Origin: Candidatus Galacturonatibacter soehngenii
Lineage (GTDB): Bacteria; Bacillota; Clostridia; Lachnospirales; Lachnospiraceae
Assembly (NCBI RefSeq): GCF_008830185.1
Contig: NZ_WAGX01000005.1
Location: 868,001-932,000, forward strand
Reading direction: 5' to 3'
Length of the DNA: 64,000 nt
Every line of letters starts with the position of its first letter. Within the stretch, counting starts at the first letter, position 1. Under the pieces are notes generated by a model, which was not told the DNA's origin, ran no database searches, and saw only the letters and a list, made by a program, of their open reading frames with translations. This document shows, piece by piece, positions 44,684 to 54,027 of the stretch. Both the position numbers and the translations under genes were made by a program.

Positions 44684-45409
44684 TTACCCTTTATAATTCT
44701 CAATAAAAACTTGTAACTCTTCTGGTGTACCAAGTACATGCACTTTATCAAAATCCACTGTAGAAATCCTTACATCTCCACCTTTTGAGATCAAATAATT
44801 ATACAATGGTGCGACATATTTTTCGCCCTTTTCTAAATTCTCATTTGAAGAATAATATTCTTTATAGAGTTGTTCATAAAGCTTACAGCTTCTAAAATAG
44901 TAGGCACCAAGCGTACAATGTTTGGAGATTCTTTCCTTTTCTCTCACTTCAATTGCCTTGCCTTCCTCGTTAAGCTTTACAAAACTCCAATGATCTCCTG
45001 GTGCATGAAAACAAGGAATAAAACCATCCCCTGTAATTTGGGATGCTTTCATTTCTCCTTCTTCTACATAGGTATCAATGTTATAAATCATCAGTTCTGA
45101 CTCTTGGTCCCAATACTCTTTTCCAAGCATTGCAGTCGTAGCCTGTCCATCTGTTAGATAATCAAGTTCTATTACATGAATCTGTGTTAGATTCATTTCC
45201 TTACATTTCTCATGAATGAAGGAACTTGCATTATCTTCTTTTCTAACGATAAATATATAAGTATTTTCCTTTTCATAGAAGCCTGATAGGCTTAACATCG
45301 ACCACTCAAACAGCGTCTTTTTATGAGCCTCAATCATGTATTTTGGAACTTGATAACCCGCCTTTTTAAACCGTGAACCAAGCCCTGCCATTGTAATTAC
45401 AATTGTCAT
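44684..45409 (-). CDS. Sugar-phosphate nucleotidyltransferase-like protein
   Basis: A 241-residue NTP_transferase fold protein. The start ITMAGLGSRFKKAGYQVPKYMIEA matches the G-x-G-x-R...PK nucleotide-binding signature, and YNIDTYV gives the metal-binding acidic position. It is shorter than RfbA, like LicC/capsular cytidylyl- or uridylyltransferases, and likely activates a sugar or a polyol phosphate for the locus. AAGGAGG precedes the ATG, and the next gene follows by 4 bp. Confidence 0.8.
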   Translation of the reverse strand: MTIVITMAGLGSRFKKAGYQVPKYMIEAHKKTLFEWSMLSLSGFYEKENTYIFIVRKEDNASSFIHEKCKEMNLTQIHVIELDYLTDGQATTAMLGKEYWDQESELMIYNIDTYVEEGEMKASQITGDGFIPCFHAPGDHWSFVKLNEEGKAIEVREKERISKHCTLGAYYFRSCKLYEQLYKEYYSSNENLEKGEKYVAPLYNYLISKGGDVRISTVDFDKVHVLGTPEELQVFIENYKG

Positions 45410-45421
45410 AATTATTCCTCC

Positions 45422-46096
45422 TTAAAAGGTCACTTCACCATCGTGAGACAATAAAGATACTAACATAACTTTATCAAGATTGGAAACCTCATTGATTAGT
45501 TGTCCTTCATTTTTCGTTTTAATTTCAATTACCATATCCAAGCTTTGATTGGAAATATTTCTGGATTTTACTTTATATAATTTGGTATTTTGCTTCACTG
45601 TACTTATAATTTGTTCTTCTATTGCCTTGTCTTCACAATTTATTACCAGTATCATTGCTGCCTTTGCAACAGGCAATAAATCAAGACCAAGTAAAGCAAT
45701 GGTTACAAGAAAACTCATGAAAAGTGCCACTTCAAAAAGACCCGCTCCACATATAATACCAATACTAATTGACCAAAATAGAAAAATTAAGTCAAGTGGA
45801 TCTTTGATTGCAGTACGAAACCTTACAATTGATAATGCACCTACCATACCAAGTGAAATAACAAGGCTTGACTGCATGGCAAGGATGATTCCTGCTGTAA
45901 TGATTGATATGACTGCAATCGCAATATTAAAGGTCTTAGAATAAAATGTCTTTCTCGTAACAAACCGATACATTGCAAAAATATACAAAGCAAATACGCA
46001 TGTCACAAACAATGTGACTACAATCTTTGTCGTACTAATATCTGAACCTGTAAATCCCTCTATAAATGACTTCTTAAAAATATCCTGAAAATTCAT
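45422..46096 (-). CDS. DUF4956 membrane protein
   Basis: A 224-residue protein with about four membrane helices and a soluble C-terminal domain. The family motif GMVGALSIVRFRTAIKDPLD is clear at about residues 83-102. DUF4956 genes regularly sit with VTC-domain and CotH genes, as here. I place the start at ATG 46096, which overlaps the VTC stop as ATGA and has GGAAGG upstream, rather than a TTG three codons earlier. Function is unknown; involvement in polyphosphate or glycan-phosphate handling is inferred from neighbours. Confidence 0.88.
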   Translation of the reverse strand: MNFQDIFKKSFIEGFTGSDISTTKIVVTLFVTCVFALYIFAMYRFVTRKTFYSKTFNIAIAVISIITAGIILAMQSSLVISLGMVGALSIVRFRTAIKDPLDLIFLFWSISIGIICGAGLFEVALFMSFLVTIALLGLDLLPVAKAAMILVINCEDKAIEEQIISTVKQNTKLYKVKSRNISNQSLDMVIEIKTKNEGQLINEVSNLDKVMLVSLLSHDGEVTF

Positions 46097-46791
46097 ATAA
46101 CCCAACCTTCCTTATAAGTCCTGCATAAATAAAATTTTGAAAATGCTGTTTGTCTTAATGTGCCTAACTCCATGTTATTTGCAATATAATCTGGTATAAA
46201 TTCATCAAACTTTACCTCTAAAATATGTTGACCTGCACGCATGATTGGTCTTTTCCTTATACTTGGCTTAAGAAAATCAGCGATATAAGTGGAGGAGGAA
46301 ATGTTTCGATCTAATGTAACTCTGACATTACCTTCTTTGCACACATAAGGTACTCTGTCATAATCAACAATAATACTTGGTTTCATTAATCTTGTCTTCA
46401 TGAGAAGATTTAATTTTTGCAAGGTCTTATCATATTGATTAGACGAAGGTAGGGGAACTCCCTTCATAAGCTGTCTGCATTGTTCAAGTGAAAGTGCACA
46501 GGAGAGCTTTAACGTCTTACCCTTTTCTTTCCTCTTAAGTTCTAAGGAAATCTTATCCGTACTTCCATTGTAGATGCGAATGCGAAATTTTTCTCTAGGA
46601 TCTGTACCTGCTTCATTTTCATGAAGGCAGGTGTTATAATAATCATCAAAATACAAGCTTCGAATGTTGTAAACACCGTTTTTAGATGCATTTTTATCAA
46701 GCTTCATAAAGGTCTGTATTCTAGCATTTAACACAGCTAATTCCATTTCATTACATATATATTTTAATTCGTGCCTGTATTTATCCGCCAT
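46093..46791 (-). CDS. VTC-domain protein (polyphosphate-polymerase-like)
   Basis: A 232-residue triphosphate-tunnel-type protein of the VTC family, whose yeast members make polyphosphate. Visible basic and acidic tunnel strands are YRHELKYIC, IRSLYFDDYYN, KFRIRIYNG, ISLELKRK, VRVTLDRNI and ILEVKFDEFIPD. The bacterial proteins lack SPX domains, as here. GGAGGA lies 8 nt before the chosen ATG. It overlaps both CotH and DUF4956, so the three form one functional unit. Confidence 0.9.
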   Translation of the reverse strand: MADKYRHELKYICNEMELAVLNARIQTFMKLDKNASKNGVYNIRSLYFDDYYNTCLHENEAGTDPREKFRIRIYNGSTDKISLELKRKEKGKTLKLSCALSLEQCRQLMKGVPLPSSNQYDKTLQKLNLLMKTRLMKPSIIVDYDRVPYVCKEGNVRVTLDRNISSSTYIADFLKPSIRKRPIMRAGQHILEVKFDEFIPDYIANNMELGTLRQTAFSKFYLCRTYKEGWVI

Positions 46792-46793
46792 TA

Positions 46794-48404
46794 TCATTCC
46801 TCCGTAAGCGTTGCAAAATAGGAGTCTAGAAATTCCATTTTGTCTATTGCATATTGTTTGATATCGGTATAATCAGTGGTATGGGCTCCTTCTGGCCATC
46901 TTTTTGTATCTCTATCCATTGCACCAGAGTTAACAACTGTATGTTCCAAGTTCTCGATGTTCTTTATTAAAGCATCGTTTGTAAGAATGCTACCTCGTAA
47001 CAAATTCCACTTTTCCTTCACTATCGCAATGGAATTACCCGCATTTAAGTCAATCACTCGTTGTCCTGTTTCCCAATTGGCTACCTCTGTCATAATTTCT
47101 GGCTCATATGCTGTAAATGTCGGTGGAAGTTTTTCTTTACTTACATTTCCCCAAGTCAAATCCATATCCCATGGTACAAAGAACAGTCGAATTCCTGAAT
47201 CTGTCATCTTTGCCACATAATAAACATTCTTTGCACGATTATCAAGTCCCGATATAATCTGAAAGAAAAGCCATGCATTGGTCACACTGTTTATATCAAT
47301 TGTGTTATCAATTTCTTTTACATATTCCTCATCTTCTAAATTGTGTACACGGATAAAATCACTGAGAGGCTTCCAAGTCTTTAAAGAAATATCTCCATAT
47401 TTGCTTATGCCCTTTAATTCAAAACCACATCTTGATAACACATCAGACTCTTCCATAAAATAATCAAGTGATAACACAATTGGGTCTGTTCGCTTATATA
47501 TATATTCTTGACTTTCAGCTTCATTTGATTTGGTAATATCTAACATCTTAGCATCTACTGGCTCCATTAAGCCATAAATCCCATAATAGTCACCGTCTAC
47601 CACAAGTTCTACATATTCTAGCTTTGTGCCAAATTCACGGCTATAAGGATTATCCTTTGCTCCAAACTGGTTCCAGATATCAATAGAGAGTTTATCTCTA
47701 ATTTTTGTATTGTCATTATACATGGCGTATAATATCCAATCATTGTCCTTTCTCATATTTAAAAGCGACAGATTATGATTAACAATATTTCCAGAATTAT
47801 TATATTTTGTCAGTTCAAGCTTGTACCCTTTTTTGGGATATATTCTACTCGTATTTCCTCTTACCCTAATATTTGCCATTGAATGCTGCACCCATTCTGA
47901 TTTGGTATCTGCTGAGTAAAGCGTCATATCAATGCTAGCACTTTCCAAAAAGTCTCCAGCATTTATTTTAATATCCATTATAGGCAATCCCGTAAATACG
48001 ATATGATAATAACGATGCTCTTGTTTTGTAAACGCTAGAAAGGAGAAACTCTCATTGTTTGCTATTGCTTCTAATTTCGATACTTTTTTAAAATCATTGG
48101 TAAACAAAATGGAAGCTTCATTCGCATTGGATGTTAGTTCTCCATACTCCCAACCTTCATTCTTCATTGATAGCGGAAGATAAAATGTTGACGACTCCTT
48201 ATCATACGGTAGTGCTTCTCCATTAAAATATAAATTTTGCAAAATATCGTCAGTTGTAAGCCTTGTGTTTTCCTCAATTTTGGCAATCGACTTTGGTGTT
48301 CCAATGTTACACTGAATGGAATCATTTTGATCAATTCCTACAATAAAAAATAAACAGACAAGAGCAAATAGTATTACATTTATAATAAAAACTATTTTTT
48401 TCAT
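46794..48404 (-). CDS. cotH: CotH-family protein kinase-like protein
   Basis: A 536-residue exported CotH protein; CotH from Bacillus is an atypical kinase that phosphorylates spore-coat proteins. One N-terminal signal/anchor helix (residues 4-23) is followed by a beta domain and the kinase core with VRGNTSRIYPKKGYKLEL, WILYAMYNDNTKIRDKLS, LVDGDYYGIYGLMEPVD and PWDMDLTWGN, which include the ATP and metal positions. Here it lies in a surface-glycan locus rather than with coat genes, so an extracellular phosphorylation role is inferred. Confidence 0.9.
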   Translation of the reverse strand: MKKIVFIINVILFALVCLFFIVGIDQNDSIQCNIGTPKSIAKIEENTRLTTDDILQNLYFNGEALPYDKESSTFYLPLSMKNEGWEYGELTSNANEASILFTNDFKKVSKLEAIANNESFSFLAFTKQEHRYYHIVFTGLPIMDIKINAGDFLESASIDMTLYSADTKSEWVQHSMANIRVRGNTSRIYPKKGYKLELTKYNNSGNIVNHNLSLLNMRKDNDWILYAMYNDNTKIRDKLSIDIWNQFGAKDNPYSREFGTKLEYVELVVDGDYYGIYGLMEPVDAKMLDITKSNEAESQEYIYKRTDPIVLSLDYFMEESDVLSRCGFELKGISKYGDISLKTWKPLSDFIRVHNLEDEEYVKEIDNTIDINSVTNAWLFFQIISGLDNRAKNVYYVAKMTDSGIRLFFVPWDMDLTWGNVSKEKLPPTFTAYEPEIMTEVANWETGQRVIDLNAGNSIAIVKEKWNLLRGSILTNDALIKNIENLEHTVVNSGAMDRDTKRWPEGAHTTDYTDIKQYAIDKMEFLDSYFATLTEE

Positions 48405-48428
48405 TGAAATAGCTCCTAATCTCTTACT

Positions 48429-49076
48429 TTATTTGCTAACAGGAATCTGGGATCCAAAACACTCTTTTATGATATCTTCCTTCACAGTTTCTGCTGTTCC
48501 ATAAATATTACACATAAATTGGGTGGAGTCATCAATCATAACATAAGCACAATATTCAATATAGTTCTCTGTCTCTTCATATGTATAAGAAAGTGAAATA
48601 TAATTCACCTTGTATCCGTTTACCTCGAGTGTTTTGACATCGCCTGTAGCAATATTTGTATAGGATACATCTTTAGAAGTAGCAATAATTTCTTTTTCAA
48701 ATTCATAATATGATTCCATCTCCTGTTCCGTATGATTTTCGATGGAATAATTTATTCTTATCGTCTTATCTTCATTATAATATTCAGCATCAAAAGCACT
48801 TTCGTAGTCTTTACTCTGGGTATATCCGCTTGGGGGTACAACTTCTATTTTAATACCTTCCTCTGCATCCGTTATGATTGCATTCCCATTCTCAGCAAAA
48901 ACTCCTGAAGATGCTTCGATTACTTCATCCTCTTGCCCTTCTTCATATGTCACATCACTTAACTGTGATTCATCTTTCATATAAAATAAGGCTCTACCCC
49001 CGATTACAGCACCCTCAATTGCTATAAGAGCGATTACTCCTGTTAACACACCTATCCAAAATGATTTCTTATTCAT
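48429..49076 (-). CDS. Membrane-anchored extracellular protein, unknown
   Basis: A 215-residue protein with one N-terminal membrane segment (about residues 7-27) and an acidic extracytoplasmic domain rich in Glu, Tyr and Ser. The domain has strand-like stretches such as IKIEVVPPSGYTQS and TLEVNGYKVNYISLSYTYEETENYIEYCAYV, with two cysteines near the end. I do not recognise the family. The ATG at 49076 has GGAGGAG 7 nt upstream and overlaps the HAD gene stop. It precedes cotH by 24 bp, so it may work with that protein. Confidence 0.65.
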   Translation of the reverse strand: MNKKSFWIGVLTGVIALIAIEGAVIGGRALFYMKDESQLSDVTYEEGQEDEVIEASSGVFAENGNAIITDAEEGIKIEVVPPSGYTQSKDYESAFDAEYYNEDKTIRINYSIENHTEQEMESYYEFEKEIIATSKDVSYTNIATGDVKTLEVNGYKVNYISLSYTYEETENYIEYCAYVMIDDSTQFMCNIYGTAETVKEDIIKECFGSQIPVSK

Positions 49077-49473
49077 GATCATACTCCTCCCTTGATTTTT
49101 TGCATATCTCATTCAATTCTTCCTCAGAGTACTTTAGAAACTCATCTGGTCGAATGGAACGATCATCAACATAAAACCCCCTATGCCCTGGCCATGGTTT
49201 ACCATAGATAATTTCGTCGTATGGTATATCCCACTTATCTAGCCATTCTAGCATTACCTTTGCTGTATTGGCATTAATCATTCCAATATTTCCATTATAA
49301 CTATTCATGTTTCGAGAGGTGAAAAGAGTAATCTTCGCTCCTCCTTCTTTGTACTCTCGAATCTTTTTTACGATATTTTCATAGGGAACCAAATCAATAT
49401 ATTCTTGTGTCTTCTTTTTAATTGGGCAAATGGTTCCATCAATATCAAATACAAACGTTAATCCTTTATACAT
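49069..49473 (-). CDS. Small HAD-family phosphatase (capsular type)
   Basis: A 134-residue HAD hydrolase. Motif I FVFDIDGTICP gives the nucleophile and general acid aspartates (Asp10 and Asp12), motif II is TLFTSRN, and GFYVDDRSIRPDEF carries the motif IV aspartates. These short proteins often accompany capsular loci as sugar-phosphate or phosphosugar hydrolases. It overlaps the kinase-like gene by 16 bp and the unknown exported protein gene by 8 bp, indicating tight coupling. Confidence 0.85.
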   Translation of the reverse strand: MYKGLTFVFDIDGTICPIKKKTQEYIDLVPYENIVKKIREYKEGGAKITLFTSRNMNSYNGNIGMINANTAKVMLEWLDKWDIPYDEIIYGKPWPGHRGFYVDDRSIRPDEFLKYSEEELNEICKKSREEYDHE

Positions 49474-50927
49474 CGCTCTACCTCTTCTAAAATATTGATT
49501 GCATTTAACAGAAAACCAAATACTTTTTGCGGATTATCCATATGTAATGGAAGCATGGATAAAAATAGCGATGCTTCATAAACTCGAACCAATGTATAAT
49601 CAAAGCTGTATGTTTCTAAATATTGTTTAAAAAGCTCTACATATTCTACGTTATTAAATTCCAAGCTCAATGATAATTTCAAATCTGACTCAATTTTAAT
49701 ATCGTATAATCCACTATTAAAGAAATCATATCGACCACATATAGAATGAGATAACTTCGCAATATCATAGTAAGGGTTTGTCCATAAATCTTCCTCTTTT
49801 AACGCTCCTTTTGGGTCAATTAATTTAAGCATAGCGGTTTCTTTGTTATATAAGATATTAGAAAAACATAAATCTCCATGTCCCACTACAAAATGTGGCT
49901 TAATATCAATATTCTTTCTTACTTTTTTATATAGCATTTCATAATTCGAAATAATTTCTTCAATGTCTTGGTATTTCGTCCCTGATGAAATAAAATGATT
50001 AAATTTCGTATAATAAGGACTTTTTTTCAGTTCTTCCATTCGTTCTCTTACTTTACCAATATAGAGAGCTTCTTCAATCGTATCAAATTCCTTTTGAGAT
50101 ACTGATTTTGTCTTTCTTGTTGTTACAAAATGAAACAAACGTTTTAAGATATCATCTAACTCGTCCAGATTTATCGCATTGTGAATCCAACGTATTGCAA
50201 TATCTGTCATATGATATCTCTCCATCGTGTAAGAGGCAAATTCTTCTTTTTCTTGATAAGAAAACGGCATAACGAACCACATCTTCATTTCATCTGGAAG
50301 CAATCCATAGAATTCATACTCGCTTTTTATCTTTTTCTTATTACTTGAGCGCTTTGTGACTGTATATTCATCACCCTCTAAGGCATTAAAAAACCTTGCA
50401 TCAAAACCACCTGTAATAAATTGCATAAAGTTATTCAATTCAGAAAGATCAATCATAGAATCTGATTGAATTACATCATAATTTTTTATTTTATCAAACG
50501 TAAGCTGTCCTTGTATGTTTTGATTCTCCTTGATGTAGCTTATGTATTCCTCCACATTACTAAACAAAGCAAAGATTGTTTTTTCCTGTTGTTTTACCAA
50601 AATATTAGTATTGATAAATTGTGCTTTTTCCAAAAGTAAGTTAAAGCTCTCTGTATTTTTAATACCGTAATTAGAATATAAATGCATGACACAACAATTA
50701 CCCGGCACATCTTTTAATGCCCCAGTTAATCGTTCAATTGCATCTCCTTCACGATAATCAATCACATCAACTATAAAATTATTTGACATCAACACTTCTG
50801 TCATTCTTCGTTTTAAAGTTTTTCGTTTAAATATGGTATTTCCAAAGCTTTTTGGTCCTGTAATATTTTTAACCAACTTGTCTGCTACCACGGTATCGTC
50901 GTAAACGACTATTACTTTTTTTAACAT
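49458..50927 (-). CDS. Aminoglycoside-phosphotransferase-fold kinase-like protein
   Basis: A 489-residue protein. The C-terminal two thirds has the APH/choline-kinase core: VVGHGDLCFSNILY (catalytic Asp and Asn) and LKLIDPKGA (metal Asp), then an all-helical end. The N-terminal 150 residues (KKVIVVYDDTVVADKLVKN) form a separate Rossmann-like part of unknown role. A small-molecule or sugar kinase for the surface glycan is inferred. The ATG at 50927 follows AAAGGAG and overlaps the preceding gene by 7 bp; the gene is followed by a phosphatase gene. Confidence 0.75.
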   Translation of the reverse strand: MLKKVIVVYDDTVVADKLVKNITGPKSFGNTIFKRKTLKRRMTEVLMSNNFIVDVIDYREGDAIERLTGALKDVPGNCCVMHLYSNYGIKNTESFNLLLEKAQFINTNILVKQQEKTIFALFSNVEEYISYIKENQNIQGQLTFDKIKNYDVIQSDSMIDLSELNNFMQFITGGFDARFFNALEGDEYTVTKRSSNKKKIKSEYEFYGLLPDEMKMWFVMPFSYQEKEEFASYTMERYHMTDIAIRWIHNAINLDELDDILKRLFHFVTTRKTKSVSQKEFDTIEEALYIGKVRERMEELKKSPYYTKFNHFISSGTKYQDIEEIISNYEMLYKKVRKNIDIKPHFVVGHGDLCFSNILYNKETAMLKLIDPKGALKEEDLWTNPYYDIAKLSHSICGRYDFFNSGLYDIKIESDLKLSLSLEFNNVEYVELFKQYLETYSFDYTLVRVYEASLFLSMLPLHMDNPQKVFGFLLNAINILEEVERCIKD

Positions 50928-51793
50928 TTTACAGCTCTCCTTTTCCAATACGAAATACCATACACACTGACTGTAATAATTGCAAGAATAATACAGCTTA
51001 CAGTGGTATAGATGTTAAGTAGCTGTGTCTCCCCAAATCCAAAAATGGAATTGATATATGTTACAAATCCACTGATTCCAAATACTTTTTGAAAAATTGT
51101 CTGCATGCACAATAATAATCCAAATTCAGCCAGCCACCCTATACAAGATAGAATAAATATCAAAGAGCTTCTTCCCTTTAACAATCTTCTAATATAATCA
51201 TACCAAGTCTTTCCATTTTCTAGTAAGTATAAACATCGTACTGCCTCTTTTGAACTCGCATTCGTAATCAGATATTGGTTCAAATAGTAATACGTAGGTA
51301 AAAAAATCCGGTATAAAAATAAGATAACCGCTGCAAATAAGGATAAAATAAGTGTTACTGGTGAAATTGCTTTATCAACAATTACATCGTAAGGAATCAA
51401 AATAACAAGCAAAGCACTAATATCAAAAACACGATCTATTATAACACTTAAAATGCCGATTTTTGCATCTTTTGTTTCTTTGGAAAAACAGTATACTCGA
51501 AAGATTTCACCTAGTTTAAAAGGAAAAGCCAAGTTCACAAACGTTATTTTCATATATACTTTAATGAAACGGAATAGATTAATTTTTTGTTCCATTAAGA
51601 TAAGATAAAATCTCATCATTTTAGCTAAGTGTACAAATAAAAATCCCAGTATGAACAGTGGTATAAGGTAGCTTAATCTTACATCTATATTTAATTGTAC
51701 ATCAGTAAAGGTTTTTGTTCGCATACTTGCAAAGTAAACCGCTAGCAAAACAATCACCGCATTTACCCTTAAGTAAACCGCTTTCTTATTCAT
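50921..51793 (-). CDS. UPF0104 / LPG-synthase-TM family membrane protein
   Basis: A 290-residue protein with about 7-8 membrane helices. The family pattern is seen in FVHLAKMMRFYLILMEQ and NLAFPFKLGEIFRVYCFSKE, then GILSVIIDRVFDISALLVIL, which correspond to the flippase-type domain of MprF and AglD-like proteins. Such proteins often partner glycosyltransferases that use polyprenyl-phosphate sugars. It overlaps the upstream GT gene by 8 bp; its ribosome site is weak, suggesting coupled translation. Confidence 0.8.
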   Translation of the reverse strand: MNKKAVYLRVNAVIVLLAVYFASMRTKTFTDVQLNIDVRLSYLIPLFILGFLFVHLAKMMRFYLILMEQKINLFRFIKVYMKITFVNLAFPFKLGEIFRVYCFSKETKDAKIGILSVIIDRVFDISALLVILIPYDVIVDKAISPVTLILSLFAAVILFLYRIFLPTYYYLNQYLITNASSKEAVRCLYLLENGKTWYDYIRRLLKGRSSLIFILSCIGWLAEFGLLLCMQTIFQKVFGISGFVTYINSIFGFGETQLLNIYTTVSCIILAIITVSVYGISYWKRRAVKC

Positions 51794-52598
51794 CGAACTT
51801 TACAATCCCACTTTCTGCAATTACCTTAGCACTATAGTTTTCTACCTGTCGTTCTCTAATTTCGGAAGTAATAAACTTTTCTCGATGCAAAAAATAATTA
51901 CCTAGCATTTTTAAAACTGTAATTGCCTGATTCATCATCTTTACATTTGATACCTGATCATCTTCTCTCCATGTGATAGGAAAGAAGGCAATGTTATGCT
52001 TATAATAATCTGCTGCCATTATCATACAATAATTAAACATCAAATTATCTGGAAATTTCTCATAAAACTTGTCCTTTAACATAGCAACATGATACATGTT
52101 AAGCCCTGAGCCCAAATCTAATATTCTCTTCTTAACCACTATTGAAAATAATATGTTATATACTACGTTACCAAAGGTACGAAACGTTGAATACCCCTTT
52201 AGCTTAGAGCCATTCATAAATCTGGCACCTAAACAACAATCGTATTTTAAGTAGGCCTTTCTTTTTAGAACTACATTCAGGTCATGTATATCCCCTTGAT
52301 CGTCCCCATGCAATACAATGACGTAATCATAGCCTTCTTTTATTGCATAATCAAAGGCAACCTTATGAGAGCCTCCAAGGCCATAATTATCATCATTTCT
52401 TAAAAGTGCTACAGGAATCTTTGGGTTGTTCTCAATAAACTCAATCACTTTTTCTTCTGTTGCATCTGTACTTCGATTATTTACCATAATTACTTGATCA
52501 ATATACAAAAGTATACTTTCATCCAATTGACCAAGTACTCTTTGTATCTGGTTTTCACAATTATATCCCGGTATAAACAATAAAATTTTCTCTTTCAT
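51786..52598 (-). CDS. GT2, polyprenyl-phosphate-sugar synthase-like
   Basis: A 270-residue GT-A enzyme: LLFIPGYNCENQIQRVLGQL, VMVNNRSTDATEE and VLHGDDQGDI, where the HGDDQG motif resembles DPM/GtrB-type synthases that load a sugar on a polyprenyl phosphate. No C-terminal membrane segments are present. GGAGG lies 5 nt before the ATG at 52598. Its overlap with the UPF0104 gene and nearness to gtrA and a DUF6020-like protein fit a lipid-sugar side-chain pathway. Confidence 0.83.
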   Translation of the reverse strand: MKEKILLFIPGYNCENQIQRVLGQLDESILLYIDQVIMVNNRSTDATEEKVIEFIENNPKIPVALLRNDDNYGLGGSHKVAFDYAIKEGYDYVIVLHGDDQGDIHDLNVVLKRKAYLKYDCCLGARFMNGSKLKGYSTFRTFGNVVYNILFSIVVKKRILDLGSGLNMYHVAMLKDKFYEKFPDNLMFNYCMIMAADYYKHNIAFFPITWREDDQVSNVKMMNQAITVLKMLGNYFLHREKFITSEIRERQVENYSAKVIAESGIVKFDE

Positions 52599-52665
52599 AA
52601 ATACCTCCGTTTCCATTCAAAAATTATAACATTATTCACTTTTTTTGGCAAATCTGTGCTGTAAC

Positions 52666-53601
52666 CTATTCTTCTTTTTCGGTGGTATCACTATAGACAT
52701 CATCATTTTTGTAATCATATAAACTAGGCGTTAATCCGGTCTTTACATAATAAGCCATATTGGCCCCTGCTTCTTCTCCAATGAGGTTTAGTCCACCTTG
52801 TGTATAATGGACTTCATCTCGCATCAATCCCAAGTGCTCTAACTCAACCGCTTTTGTAGAAACAAGAATAAAGTCTTCATTATCTCTGCATAGTTCCGTC
52901 TGTGCCTCGATAATCGCATCATACATTCCTGGCTCTTCTGTTCGTATACCAATTCTGATTAGAAAACACTTTTCAACACCACTGTCTTTCATAATAGAAA
53001 AGATATCTTTCATAGAGGATATATAGTCTTCTTTTGAGGTTTGCTTGTTTCCATCGCTTTCACCCTGAAGCCAAACCATATAACTGTGACGTATTACATA
53101 ACCATTATCAAGCAACCATTCTTTTGCCATATTATAGCGATTCACAGCGTCTGGTAATAGATTCCCATCCTCTCTCCAAGAGTGTAGGGTACTTCCTCCT
53201 GCTGATGCTGACACAGCAACCACAGGGACTCCACTACCACTATAATACGAGTTAACAAAAGAGGATACTAAGGACCCGGTTTTTAAATCCTTATCATCAA
53301 CCCCTTCTTCATTATTTTCATATTGACCAAAGGGTTCTTCAATGGGATAAAGTTGAGTCGGATCTGAAATAGCTCGAAACTCATATCCTGCTCCGTCAAT
53401 TACTACAGGTGCTTTTTCACTATCACCAGTTCCAGACATATTACTTTGTCCCATAAACATAACTAAATCCACTTCACTTCCCTTATTTAATGTAAGCTGT
53501 TTGTTTTCACTCGCATGTTTTTCTAGCACGAATACAAGCACGCTTACCGTTAAAATAAGTAGAAAGGAGAGTGCGGCAATTAATTTATTTTTTCTCTTCA
53601 C
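52666..53601 (-). CDS. Exported SGNH-type acetylesterase
   Basis: A 311-residue sialate-O-acetylesterase-like (SASA family) hydrolase. A signal/anchor segment (residues 8-27) precedes VMFMGQSNMSGTG, which holds the nucleophile serine; VWLQGESDGN is block III-like; DEVHYTQGG gives the catalytic Asp and His. The start is GTG at 53601, with GGAGATG 5 nt before it. It probably trims or moves acetyl groups on the extracellular glycan. Confidence 0.85.
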   Translation of the reverse strand: MKRKNKLIAALSFLLILTVSVLVFVLEKHASENKQLTLNKGSEVDLVMFMGQSNMSGTGDSEKAPVVIDGAGYEFRAISDPTQLYPIEEPFGQYENNEEGVDDKDLKTGSLVSSFVNSYYSGSGVPVVAVSASAGGSTLHSWREDGNLLPDAVNRYNMAKEWLLDNGYVIRHSYMVWLQGESDGNKQTSKEDYISSMKDIFSIMKDSGVEKCFLIRIGIRTEEPGMYDAIIEAQTELCRDNEDFILVSTKAVELEHLGLMRDEVHYTQGGLNLIGEEAGANMAYYVKTGLTPSLYDYKNDDVYSDTTEKEE

Positions 53602-53615
53602 AAAAACATCTCCAA

Positions 53616-54011
53616 TTATCTGTCCTCTTTATCCTCCAGAAATATCTTTCTGGTAATAAAGTTATAAACCATAACAATGGCGGTCGCTATTATCTTTCCA
53701 AGCATATAATATATCGATACTTTTTCTACTGTAAACCACATAATGATTTGATTGATTCCAAGTCCTACTAGACTCAGTATCACAAATAGAATAAACTCTT
53801 TCATTTTATTTGTATCTTGCTTTGTTTGAAATACAAATTTGGTACTAAGAATATAATTTATAATCACGGATACCGTAAATGAGATTCCACTCGAGACCAA
53901 ATAATTGATTTTCAAAATCTCAGTTGCTGCAAATAATACAAAATAATCAATGAAGAAGCATAAAAAACCTACGACCCCAAATTTCATGATTTGCTCGATT
54001 AATTTTTTCAT
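53616..54011 (-). CDS. GtrA-family membrane protein
   Basis: A 131-residue protein with four membrane helices, the GtrA fold: FGVVGFLCFFIDYFVLF at the start and NYILSTKFVF between helices two and three. GtrA proteins are thought to move polyprenyl-phosphate-linked sugars across the membrane for side-chain glycosylation. GGAG lies before the ATG. The GTs and DPM-like enzyme nearby would supply such a lipid sugar. Confidence 0.9.
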   Translation of the reverse strand: MKKLIEQIMKFGVVGFLCFFIDYFVLFAATEILKINYLVSSGISFTVSVIINYILSTKFVFQTKQDTNKMKEFILFVILSLVGLGINQIIMWFTVEKVSIYYMLGKIIATAIVMVYNFITRKIFLEDKEDR

Positions 54012-54027
54012 TCGTATTGCTCCTTGT

